A stretch of 19,912 nt of DNA from Fimbriimonas sp. GTDB taxonomy: Bacteria > Armatimonadota > Fimbriimonadia > Fimbriimonadales > Fimbriimonadaceae. Position numbers and translations under genes: made by a program. The notes under the pieces are model-generated. The model was not told where the DNA came from. It ran no database searches and saw nothing but the letters and a program-made list of their open reading frames with translations. The stretch spans positions 1-19,912 of the forward strand of contig JAUJNV010000092.1 of assembly GCA_030447945.1 (NCBI GenBank). Reading direction: 5' to 3'. Shown piece by piece: positions 9,161-17,394 of this stretch; position 1 is the stretch's first letter; each line of letters opens with the position of its first letter.

Positions 9161-9181
9161 CCAACGCCTAACGCCCAACGC
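9161..9181 (-). repeat. Inverted three-unit copy of the 7-base repeat
   Basis: CCAACGC CTAACGC CCAACGC is the reverse complement of three units, with one substitution in the middle unit. With any three units of the direct array it could form a 21-base stem with one mismatch (a G-U pair in RNA). The loop is at least 48 bases. It may act as a transcription end for the genes converging here, although no run of T follows. Confidence 0.8.
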
Positions 9182-9192
9182 CTTCTCCTATC

Positions 9193-10632
9193 AACCCCCA
9201 CCCGCCGGGCCAGATCGCTCACCAGAAGGCCGTCGGGATCCCACTCGTCCTGAGTCTTCGGTAGGTGGCGAGGGTGTCCTCGCCCAGGTACGCGCGCAGG
9301 TCGGCTGGCCGCAGGGTGCTGTCCTTGGCCAGGTAGAAGCGCCCGCCTGCCTCGATCACCAGGTCGTTCATGCGATGGCAGAGGGTTTCCAGCCGCCCCC
9401 AGCCGTTCTTGGGCACCTTGAAGTCGAAGGCCATGGAGTAGCCGTCGACGGCGTGGCTGAAGAGGAACCGGTCGGGACGGTGGCGCTTCAATACGCCCAG
9501 ATAGGACTCGATCCTCGCCTCTTGCTGCATCGCGACCTGGCGGGCGAAGACTTCGCGGGCGCGCTCCTTGGGAACGAAGCTCTGGTACTGGATGAAGCCG
9601 TTCGGGAGGTAGGCGTTGCGCCAGTTGGGGACGTAGTCGAGAAGGAAAGAAAAACCCGACGACGCCCAAGCGGTGTTCCTTGTGGTCGCCCAGAGCCCGG
9701 CCCGCTCGGTCCTTGGCCCAATTGATGAAGCGCATGCCCCTTCTGGTTGCAGAAGAGCTTGAGGACCCGCCAGACGAGGGACTTGGGCACGAGCCCCATG
9801 ATCGTATCGGGCAGATCCTGATACTCCGGTCGCAGGCTCGCGGAGAAATCCCCCGTCCCCCCCACGTGCCACGCTCCGTGGTACTGTCCGCGCCCCGCTT
9901 CCTCTCCTCGCCCGAAGCAGTCGATCCAACTCACCATGTAGTCGGCGGTAGGCTCGTCCCGCTCGAACTGGGCGAACTGCTCGTCCCAGTTCCGCGGCGA
10001 TGTCGCGAGGACGCTCACGTCTCCGCTGGCGATCTTTTTCATCCGGAGCTTCACCCGGGTAATGATCCCCAGGAGCCCGGCATGGAGATCACCGCGAAGA
10101 AGGCATCGTCCGCGGGAGTGAGCGAGCGTAGCTCTCCAGTGGGGAAGAGGACGTCTATCTCGAGTACGTGGTCGCCCAGCGTGCCCGCGCGGAAGTTGTT
10201 TTTCCGTGGATGTTCATCGCCAGCGCGCCCGCCAAGGTGGGATACATGGTGCCGCTGACGACTGGTGGCCAGTAGCCGTCCTCGATCGTGTGGCGCCACA
10301 ACCCTCGATCGTAACCCCCGCCTCGCAGTCGATGAGGCCCGTGGCGGGGTCCCAGGAAAGGATCCGCCGCAGGCGGCCGATGTCGATGACGATGCACTCG
10401 GAGCCGATATTGCCGTCCCGTAGCTGCGGCCCTTGCCCCGCAGAGTGACCTTCCGGCCGAGAGTGCAGGCGAGGGCCAGGACCTCCCGCAACTCGGGCAC
10501 GCTCGTCGGCCGGAATAGGTAGCCGTCGGCGAACGAGCGCATCCCGTAACCCGTGAGCCTGACGATCCGCTCAGCGGCCAGGGGAGCCGACGTACCTTCG
10601 ATAGGCTCCTCGGATGGGAGAACCGGGCTCAT
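9193..10632 (-). CDS. dprE1: DprE1-like FAD-dependent decaprenylphosphoryl-ribose 2'-oxidase, frameshifted
   Basis: In mycobacteria DprE1 oxidises decaprenylphosphoryl-beta-D-ribose to the 2'-keto intermediate on the way to decaprenylphosphoryl-arabinose. The frame-corrected protein (about 475 residues) has the FAD-domain motifs VTLRGKGRSYG and MNIHGKNNFRAGTLGDHV, and the C-terminal motif GGRFYLAKDS, whose lysine (codon 9324-9326) matches the catalytic Lys418 of M. tuberculosis DprE1. The segment YSMAFDF corresponds to WNVCVDF there, so alanine (codon 9429-9431) stands at the benzothiazinone-target cysteine. ATG 10632-10630 overlaps the TGA of the dprE2-like gene as ATGA. The frame changes near 10440, 10290, 10190, 10060, 9760, 9650 and 9245. 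The end is ill defined: DLARRVG is the natural C-terminus, but the frame there runs into the repeat array unless corrected near 9193. Confidence 0.85.
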
Positions 10633-11343
10633 ATCTTTAGCTTGCGGAAGAGTGGACTGGGGACGTTCCGGATGATCGCGAACGCCACGCGGTGCGCGAG
10701 CTTCACGTAGTGCTCCCCGGCTTGGCCGATTTAGCCAGGATAACCTTCGCCACCTCAGGCGCGGGCATCATCCCCTTCGCTTTGAGGTGGGCCGTCATCT
10801 CGGTGGCCGTCGGTCCGGGCTTCATCGTGACCACCGTGACGCCGTGGCGGGAGAGGCGGTTGCGCAAAGCCTCCAGGTAGGTCGCGAGGGCGGCTTTGCT
10901 CGTGTTGTAGGCGGGCTGCCCGGACCGACCGCGATCCCCGGCGACGCTGCCGATTCCACAATGGTCCGGACTTCGTCCCTTCGAAGCGAGCCGCTGCCTC
11001 GTTCAGCCACGCCATCGCTCCGAGGACGTTGACGTCGATCATGCCTTCCTTCTCGAAGCAGTACTCGCGCGGACCGACCGACGGCATCACGCCTGCCGCA
11101 TACGATGAGATCGAGTCCGCCGAGTCCAACGTGACCTGCTGGAAGAGCGGAGGGCACCTCGTCGAGGGTTACGTCGTGGACGACGGAAGGACCCTTCCCG
11201 CGAACTCGTCGGCCAGGGCCTGGAGGGCTCGGCCCGCCGGGCCACCGCCGCGACGCGCGCACCGTCCTCCGCCAGTTGGCGCACGAGCTCCTTCCCGATC
11301 CCGGAGGAGGCGCCGACGACGATGGCTTTGCTGAAGCAGGCAT
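10629..11343 (-). CDS. dprE2: DprE2-like short-chain dehydrogenase (keto-intermediate reductase), frameshifted
   Basis: This is a short-chain dehydrogenase/reductase of about 240 residues with a Rossmann fold. Fragments in different frames give VVGASSGIGKELVRQLAEDG (nucleotide-binding glycine motif), NVLGAMAWLNEAA, the catalytic-serine region IVGIGSVAGDRG, and the active-site motif YNTSKAAL with Tyr codon 10907-10909 and Lys codon 10895-10897. VVTMKPGPTATEMT follows. In the DPA pathway DprE2 reduces the 2'-keto sugar lipid made by DprE1. Being directly next to a DprE1-like gene with an ATGA overlap strongly supports that role over a generic reductase. The start ATG 11343 lies 4 bases after the ubiA-like stop. 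The C-terminus in the frame HYVKLAHRVAFAIIR ends at TGA 10631-10629. Frame changes fall near 11320, 11180, 10960 and 10720. Confidence 0.8.
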
Positions 11344-11347
11344 GGGA

Positions 11348-12273
11348 TTATGTTTCGAGGACAGGTATTCGGACGCCGCTCAGCGCCAGGATGGCGGTGA
11401 GCAGGAACGAGACGCGACGCTTGCGATGATGTGTCGGTCCTTGAAGAGCAGGTCCGCCGGCTCTCCCCCCTCGTCCAACATGAAGACGATCAGCGTGTGC
11501 CGGGTTATCCCGTAGAACACGGGGAGCGAGGTGATGATGAGGCCGGGGTATTTCTCGGCGGTCTGGCTCAGCAGGCGGTAGATCCCATAGCTCATGGCCG
11601 CGCCGGTGGCAGACATGACGACGAGGGCATCCAAGCGCGGGGCGGGTGTAGTGCAGCAGGCTCTCCCGGCTCGTCGTTCGATCCGCGCCCTGAAGGATAA
11701 AGCTCGTTTCGGCGCTTAGCGAAGCCGAGCATGAGCGCGAGGCTGCCGGTGCAGAAAAGGAGCCAGCCCGAGATCACAACCTCGATGGCGGCGGCACCAG
11801 AACCGCTCGAAGGACGAAGCCGACCGCGATCGTGTAGACGTCCGCGACCGGGACGTGCTTGAGTCGCCAGTTGTAGGCGATCTGCATGGCGACGTAGAAG
11901 GATGCAGACGAAAAGCCTTCGTGTTGATAGAATGGGCGATCTTGAGGCCCCAACCGCGAGCAGGAAAACGCCGATCGTCAGCCCCACTAGCACGTCGGGG
12001 AGACCGCTCCGGAGGCGAGCGGCCTAAGCCGCTTCTTCGGATGACGCCGATCGCGCTCGACGTCGATCAGATCGTTGAAGACGTAGGTGCTCGAGCTGAC
12101 GAACGACATCGCGAAAAAGGCCAGCACCGCCGGGATCCAGGCGTCTTGGGCGTACAGCCCCGGTGAAGAGAAGGGCGGCGAAAACGAGCAGATTCTTCGC
12201 CCTGGCTTCACCCGAATGAGCTTAAGGCGCTCGGCGCGAAAGCGCGTAAGGAGGGGCCCCGGCCGTGGTTCAT
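11348..12273 (-). CDS. UbiA-family prenyltransferase, decaprenyl-phosphate phosphoribosyltransferase-like, frameshifted
   Basis: This reads as a polytopic membrane enzyme of about 305 residues. The UbiA Asp-rich motif is clear: STYVFNDLIDVERDRRHP followed by KKRLRPLASG, close to the form in mycobacterial Rv3806c. A second helix region reads LKHVPVADVYTIAVGFVLRA, and ISGWLLFCTGSLALMLGFAKRRNEL and YRLLSQTAEKYPGLIITSLP follow. The family member expected here transfers phosphoribose from PRPP to decaprenyl phosphate, the first step towards DPA; gene order with the dprE2-like and dprE1-like genes supports this. The end is TAA 11350-11348. The start is uncertain: ATG 12273 precedes RFRAERLKLIRVKP after one frame correction. 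Frame changes occur near 12230, 12185, 12110, 12000, 11900, 11790, 11650 and 11400. Confidence 0.8.
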
Positions 12274-12439
12274 CGGAGAGACGCGGACATCGGTAGTCTT
12301 GGCCCGGGCCGAGGCGGCATGATCGCAGCGTAATGGGCAGAAGCCCTCGTCGGAGAGCGTTTGTCGCTTCCCGCGGCGATTCAGCCCGTGGCTTTGGGCA
12401 GGCCGTTCATTGTACCGTGTGGCCTTCCGGTCTATCGTA
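12274..12439. other. Divergent intergenic region between the ubiA-like and HAD genes
   Basis: This is the only spacer from which the two halves of the DPA locus could be transcribed in opposite directions. No gene is recognisable in it. The limits depend on uncertain starts on both sides. Confidence 0.45.
12409..12414 (-). promoter_or_regulatory. Candidate -10 box for the ubiA-dprE2-dprE1 operon
   Basis: On the minus strand this reads TACAAT, five of six bases of the consensus, about 135 bases before the probable ubiA-like start. A convincing -35 box at the usual distance is not seen. Confidence 0.25.
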
Positions 12440-13019
12440 ATGTCATCCTTTCCCGGCCGGATCGACCACGACCGGTTGTGGCGTCTCGCCCGGCCCTTTG
12501 CCCTCACCGCTTCCACGATTCTCTCGAGTCTGATCTCGGTGAGGCATGGTCGACGCAGGTTATCCCCGCCTCGTTCTGCTGGATGTCGACGGGACCTTGC
12601 TGGCGCACGGCGATGCGGTCCTCCCCGAGACGGTCAAAGCCTGGGCCCGTGAGGCGATCGAGGGCTTGTCGCTGTCATCAGCAACACCCGGCGCCCCGCC
12701 CGGCTGGCGAAGATCGCCGAGACGCTCGGCGTGCCGTATCTCATTGGCCAAGGGCGCGATAAGAAGCCAGGCACCGGCTTTACCTTCGGGCTCTCGAGAT
12801 GTTCGGTGAGGATCCGAAGCGCGCCGTCATGGTGGGCGATCAGGTGTTCACCGACTGCGGGGGAGCGAACCGGGCGCAGATCACCTCGATCTGGCTTACC
12901 TCGCGCAGCCGAGGAGTTTATCCCGGCACCCGAATGATCGCGCACGTCCCCTGGAGGCGGTCGTCCTGGAGTTACATCCGGCGGTGCTCCGGGCCTTGAT
13001 CGAAAGCACCTATCGATGA
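12440..13019 (+). CDS. YqeG-type HAD-superfamily phosphatase, frameshifted
   Basis: The frame-corrected protein (about 190 residues) has all four HAD motifs. They are LVLLDVDGTLLA (nucleophile aspartate, with DGT in place of the DNT common in YqeG), LVISNNTRRP (motif II), GRDKKPGTGF (motif III lysine) and VMVGDQVFTDCGGANRA (motif IV). The upstream segment RLARPFALTASTIL resembles the N-terminus of YqeG proteins, so ATG 12440 is preferred to GTG 12546. The C-terminus in the frame VVLELHPAVLRALIES ends at TGA 13017-13019, overlapping the next ATG as ATGA. A soluble phosphatase here, diverging from DPA-synthesis genes, could remove the 5-phosphate from decaprenylphosphoryl-5-phosphoribose. That is inference; YqeG proteins mostly have unknown or glycerophosphate-type substrates. 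Frame changes lie near 12530, 12660, 12795 and 12900. Confidence 0.75.
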
Positions 13020-13475
13020 CTTCATCAAGTTCGTTCTCGTGGGCGCCGGCACGCCTGGCCGTAATCGGCTGCCACTCTCTGCTGATGTACGGCCACCCGG
13101 AGACCCGGGATGCCGTGGGGCGCGCCTTAGCCCCGACGTTGCGGGATCGAGCCCTTTCCAGGCGGCCTTCGTGGCTTTGCGCATTCCCGGCGCCGTTCTC
13201 TCGATCCTGAGCAGCTACTACTGGAACCGCCGCTGGACGTTTCGCGCGGCGGGCGGCAATCGCAGTTCTTCACTTCTGGGTGGTGTCGCTCAGCGCGATG
13301 TCCTAAATCAGTTGACGTCCCCGCGTTCTTCTGGAGTCACGTGGCAGTCCTCCGCCCCCAGTGCGTTCATCGGGGCGCACTTGGTAGCGCGGAGCGTCGC
13401 CACGGTCTTCAACTTCACCGGCGCATGTGGACGGCACCGCGCATGCCCCGAACCGACTCCGCCGTCTGCGGGTGA
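13016..13475 (+). CDS. GtrA-like small membrane protein, frameshifted
   Basis: This is a GtrA-family protein of about 150 residues with four expected membrane helices. The N-terminus reads DFIKFVLVGAG, the middle FVALRIPGAVLSILSSYYWNRRWTFR (family hallmark: Asn-Arg-x-Trp-Thr-Phe), and the last helix HLVARSVATVFNFTG. GtrA proteins are linked to handling of polyprenyl-phosphate sugars; the mycobacterial member Rv3789 lies beside dprE1/dprE2 and has been proposed to act in DPA translocation or in anchoring an arabinosyltransferase. The same linkage here supports a DPA role. ATG 13016 overlaps the HAD stop, but a one-base correction is needed directly after it. Other breaks are near 13070, 13265, 13340 and 13420. 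TGA 13473-13475 is the likely end. Confidence 0.7.
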
Positions 13476-13948
13476 GTCCCTTCCAGGACAAACCTTTGCT
13501 TTCGAAGCGATGATGGTCTTGGTGCTGCGGGCGCTTCGGAGGCTTGGTACTCTGCGGTTGTCGAACCTACAGGCCGCAGCGTCGTCGTTCGCGGTGCCCG
13601 GTGCCCTCTGGCATCGCTCGTCGAGGTTTGCCCCCAGGCCTGCTCCATCGCGGTTTCGTTGATCGGATCGGCCCCCAGGCCTGCTCCATCGCGGTTTCGT
13701 CGGTCGCCGCAACCGAGTTGTTGCACCGGGTCGACCTTGATCAGCCCTCCCGCGAAGATCGGGATTCAGATCGCGCCGACACTTCTAGCCCCAACGCTCG
13801 GAAGTCAAGCTCGGTTCGGCCTTGGTACGGCCTTAAAGGGGTTGCTCGGCTCCGGGTGATGCCCAAGCCTCTATCACTGAATAGTCGGGTAGGCTTCCTG
13901 CGGTGCCGCACGTTGATGGTCAGCTCACGTTCAGCTTGGAGGCTGCTG
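13476..13948. other. 473-base stretch without a recognisable gene
   Basis: Open frames cross this stretch on both strands without a recognisable domain. The clearest structure is the direct repeat at 13630-13700. On the minus strand the repeat encodes ETAMEQAWG twice in related frames, which may be the remnant of a gene, but nothing else supports coding. Confidence 0.5.
13630..13700. repeat. 30-base direct repeat, two perfect copies with an 11-base spacer
   Basis: Copies lie at 13630-13659 and 13671-13700, each starting GCCCCCAGGCC and ending GCGGTTTCGT. The spacer is TGATCGGATCG. The period is 41 bases. Only two copies are present, and no further copy is seen in the window. Confidence 0.9.
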
Positions 13949-14263
13949 ATGGGATTGGGGCTCTTCCTTTTAGGAGTTGGCGTTGGAGCGGTAGCAGGCA
14001 CCAGGGGAAAGGACTTGCTCAAGTCGGCGGCGAAGGGATACCTGGCTCTCGAAGAGAAGACGAAGGCCTTGACCGCCGACATGCGGGAGGACGTCCGCGA
14101 CGCCATCGAAGAGGCTCGCTACGACGAGCAGGAAACGGCGGACGCGGAAGAGAGAACCTGCAAGAGCCTGAAGCGCAGGAAGAGGCCCAGGCCGCACCCA
14201 AGAAGAGGCCGCGGCAAGGGCTCTTCGTCGAACAAGGCCAGGGCGAACGCGAAAGTATCCTAA
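13949..14263 (+). CDS. Small membrane-anchored protein, DUF5132/YtxH-like
   Basis: ATG 13949 is supported by TTGGAGG at 13936-13942, six bases upstream. The protein starts with a glycine-rich hydrophobic helix (MGLGLFLLGVGVGAVAGTRG), then an amphipathic charged stretch (KGYLALEEKTKALTADMRED followed by VRDAIEEARYDEQETADAEE). This layout fits small single-helix proteins of the YtxH or DUF5132 type, which in actinobacteria often accompany P-type ATPases like the one that follows. After about residue 70 the printed frame becomes arginine-rich, while the next frame continues acidic (EPEAQEEAQAAPKKRPRQG), so a one-base error near 14150 is likely and the true C-terminus may differ. Function is unknown; an accessory role to the ATPase is inferred from position. 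Confidence 0.6.
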   Translation: MGLGLFLLGVGVGAVAGTRGKDLLKSAAKGYLALEEKTKALTADMREDVRDAIEEARYDEQETADAEERTCKSLKRRKRPRPHPRRGRGKGSSSNKARANAKVS

Positions 14264-14270
14264 ACGCTCC

Positions 14271-16737
14271 ATGCCCTCTAGGCGAGACGCCGCCCGCGCA
14301 TCCCTACGCAAGGGGCCCCAGAGAACAGAGCGGCTTACCAAGTCGTCTCGGCGATCCCAGGGCGCGTCGAATCCGACTGCCAGAACCTTGCACGTGCCGT
14401 GAGCAGCTAGAGCAGATAGCCGTGCGGTTGACTCGGCTGGCTTCGGTGACGAAGGTGGTTTTCGATTTCTGACGCGAAGCGTCGTTGTCACCTACCGTGC
14501 CGCGGAGCAGGACTTGGCGGCCGTTCTACGCGCCATCGAGTCGGTCCTAGGAGAACATCAGCCCCGCATCTCATGTTCGGATGCGTCCGAAGGCGTCCGG
14601 CACCCAAGCGTGCGTGCCGCTTCGGGGTGTCGGTCGCACTCGTTCCCAGGCCGCCTGCGCGTAAGCCTCCCCAGGCCGTCCCGCGACCGAGAGTTCTCCG
14701 CGCGCCTCGTGCAGGCGCTACGAAGGCAGCAGGGCGTTCAGTCGGCCGAGGCTTGTGCCGGCGGGGCGTTCGCGGTCGTTCGCTACGATGCGCGCGTTTA
14801 TCAGGCAGCCGATCTTGTGCGGCTGATCAAACGCCTGGTCGCCTCGCCGGAACCCGTTGCGCCCGATCAACCGACCGAAGCGCACCAGGTTCCCGCTCCC
14901 AAGTCACTGGGGCTAAGGCACCTGCTGCTGCCGACGATCGCGGTCGCGGTGTCTGCGACGGGGGCCTGCCGACTGCCCTTACTGGAGCCGTCTTGGCGCT
15001 CGCCGCGCTGCCGCTTACCACGCGCGCGATGGAAGGGTGCGCGAACGGCGCTTCAACGTGGATCAGCTCGATCTCAGCGCGCTGATCGTGCTGGCCCTGC
15101 GGGAAATTTCTTGATCGGCAGCCTTATGACCTGGCTGATCCTCGGCGACTTTATTCGGACGAAAACGATGGGCCGCGCCCGGCCTGAGGTCTCAGCCTCC
15201 TGCCCTCGACGGAGCAGCAGGTACGGGTGCAGCGTGAGGATGGGGTCGTGCTCACCGCGGTCAGTGCGCTCAAGCAGGGCGACCTCGTGCTCGTCTACCC
15301 GGGCGACCGCATCCCCGTCGATGGCGTCGTCACCAGCGGCCGGGCGCTGGTGGACCAAACGCTTACCGGCGAGCGATGCCGGTCACCAAGGAGCGGGCGG
15401 GCCGTCTTCGCTCTGACGATGGTGGTCGACGGGCAGGTCGGCGTGAGGGTGGAGCACACGGGCCGGAGACGCGCGCGGGGCAGGTCGTGGAGATGATCGA
15501 GAACGCGCCTCTCTCCGACACCCGCGTCCAAAACTACGCCGCCAAGGTCGGCGACCGCCTCGTCGGGCCGATCTTCGGTCTCGCCCTGATGACTTACCTT
15601 TTGGGCGGCCGACTCCTCCCGCGTCGCCGGGGTGCTCATCCTGGACTTCGCGTCCGGCATCCGTGTCTCCGCGCCGACGACGATCTTGAGCTCGATGGTC
15701 GGAGCAGCCAAGGAGGGGCTGTTCATCAAGGGGGCAAGGCGCTCGAGAAGCTGGCCGAGGTGGACGCCGTCGTCTTCGATAAGACCGGCACGCTGACCGC
15801 GGGGCGCGGTCGTCTCGGAGGTGCACACGCTGGACGCCGCGCTGGCCTCCGACGAGGTGCTCGCCTCGCGGCCTCGGTTGAGGCGAACCTCGCGCACCCC
15901 GCCGCGAAAGCTATCGTGGACGCCGCCGAGGCACGCGGTCTCAGCATTCCCCCGTCGGCGCAGATGGAGCTCTCACCGGGGCTCGGCGTTAAGGCGGTCG
16001 TGGAATCGCGGACCGTCATCGTCGGCTCAGAACGGTACCTGCATCAGCAGAAAGTGGACACGGCGGCGGCCGCCGGCTCTTACCGCCGAGTGCCTCGGGG
16101 CGGGCAACTCTCTGACATACGTCGTGGCGGACGGCAGGCTGATCGGGCTGCTGGCATACTTCGATCCCCCTCGGCCCGAAAGTGCCGACGTGGTTCGCGC
16201 TCTCGCGGATCGCGGGGTGAAGCGAATCGTCATGATGACCGGTGACCACGCGCGCGGCTCAGGCGATCGCGGAGGCGGGTGGGCATCACCGAGGTCATTG
16301 CCGAAGCTTTCCCCGAGGACAAAGCCGAGGCCGTTCAGCGTCTGCGCGATCAAGGGCATACGGTGGCGGTAGTCGGGGACGGGATCAACGACTCCCCCGC
16401 CTTTACGCGCGCAGACGTCGGAATATCGCTCTTGCACGGCGCTGACGTGGCGAAGGAAGCGGCCGACGTCATCCTACTGGATGAAGGTCTGGACGGCCTC
16501 CCGCGGGCGATCGACCGCTCGATGGTCGCCATGCGCATCTTGAGGCAGAACGTGAACATAGTGGTGTGGCCGACCGCGGTGGGCATCGGGGCGTCATCCT
16601 CGGCCGAACGACGCCCTTGCTCTCCACCCTGATCAGCCATGGCACGACGATCATCGCCGGCATCAACGGCTTGCGTCCGCTGTACCTCAAGGCGGCGCCG
16701 TCAAGAGATCCCCGACTTCCGGCACCACGAGGAGGCG
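14271..16737 (+). CDS. HMA-domain P-type (P1B-like) metal ATPase, heavily frameshifted
   Basis: ATP-driven membrane cation pump, about 820 residues after correction. Two N-terminal HMA_2-like domains are seen: SAIPGRVRIRLPE with LTRLASVTKVVFD (about 14330-14560) and SFPGRLRVSLPRPSRDREFS with VQSAEACAGGAFAVVRYD (about 14630-14850). Then come membrane helices, the actuator loop with VYPGDRIPVDGVV and TGE-x-MPVTKE (near 15365), DKTGTLT with the phosphorylated aspartate codon at 15778-15780, MMTGDHA, and VGDGINDSPA at 16372-16401. The membrane segment before DKTGTLT reads LDFASGIRVSAPTTILSSM, without the Cys-Pro-Cys usual in P1B pumps, so the transported ion cannot be guessed. At least ten frame changes are needed. 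The start is unclear (ATG 14271 is out of frame with the first domain), and the first HMA domain could be a separate small gene. No stop is present before the next gene start, so the end is approximate. Confidence 0.8.
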
Positions 16738-16739
16738 CG

Positions 16740-17165
16740 ATGCGCGATCCGTCCGGCCGCATTCAGGCGAGCTACGCAAGGCGGACGGTCCCAAGCCGTT
16801 GTGGCCCGTCGTGAGCGCCTGCCCAAGTACTTGCGCCTGGCCTGGACGCTGGCGAAGAGCCCGGGATCCCGTGGCGACACAAGGTGCTCCTCTACCTGTA
16901 CCCGGTGTACTACATATCGCCGGCCCACCTTCTTGTCCATCCGATCCCGGTGCTGGGCCAAATCGACGGCGCGGCGTTTTGGTGGCCGCCCTGCGGCAGG
17001 CGCTCGCGCACTGCCCCCGAGTTGCTCGCGCGGCACCTGTCGAGCTTAAGCCTGTCGCCGACTCAGCTAGACGAAGATTGGAAGACCGTCCGTCGCGCTG
17101 CGTGGCGAGCCTTGGCTCGTCTCGTCGGCTCTACGCCTCACCCTCGGAAGTCCATGGGCCGGTGA
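16740..17165 (+). CDS. DUF1232 (YkvA-like) membrane protein, frameshifted
   Basis: The core reads RLPKYLRLAWTLAKSPG, then HKVLLYLYPVYYISPAHLLV and HPIPVLGQIDGAAFW. This is the DUF1232 pattern of a short amphipathic lead, a hydrophobic segment, the signature (S/D)P-x-x-L(I/V)-x(2)-PIPVLG-x-(I/L)D, and a second hydrophobic stretch (AALRQALAHC). ATG 16740 has GAGGAGG at 16729-16735, four bases upstream. Three frames are used, with changes near 16770, 16865 and 16980, and the last frame ends at TGA 17163-17165 after LSLSPTQLDEDWKTVRRA. The length is about 140 residues. The function of DUF1232 proteins is unknown; position right after the ATPase suggests one transcript with it. Confidence 0.65.
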
Positions 17166-17394
17166 CTCCGTGGCGGCCTATGCTCTGCAAGATGGCAGAG
17201 CCGCACGACGCACCGGTCATAGGCGGCTTTCTGCCCGAAGAGAATCCGTGGCAAGGCGCTGAACCGCGGCGGTCTATGCTCGGCAGGCACCGCGCCGCGG
17301 GCAATCTTCCGCAGGTCGCCCGAGCAAAGGTGCCGCCGCTTATGTGGCTGACGCTCGCGGGGTAATCCTAGTAGAACGGTCTCATACGCCACAC
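17166..17394. other. Intergenic region with an imperfect 20-base repeat
   Basis: Two similar segments, TGGCGGCCTATGCTCTGCAA at 17171-17190 and CGGCGGTCTATGCTCGGCAG at 17267-17286, lie 96 bases apart before the aldo/keto reductase gene. They could be binding sites for a regulator, but they are not palindromic and the match may be chance. No gene is recognised here. Confidence 0.35.

Noticed and set aside
8704..9735. Long minus-strand open frame running from within the GT2 gene through the heptad array into the dprE1-like gene
   Set aside because: Most of it is the antisense shadow of the GT2 gene plus the repeat read as WALGVG; only the DEWDPDGLLVSDLARRVG stretch is genuine and belongs to the dprE1-like C-terminus.
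13630..13700. Two-copy 30-base repeat considered as a degenerate CRISPR
   Set aside because: The spacer is only 11 bases, there are only two copies, and there are no cas genes.
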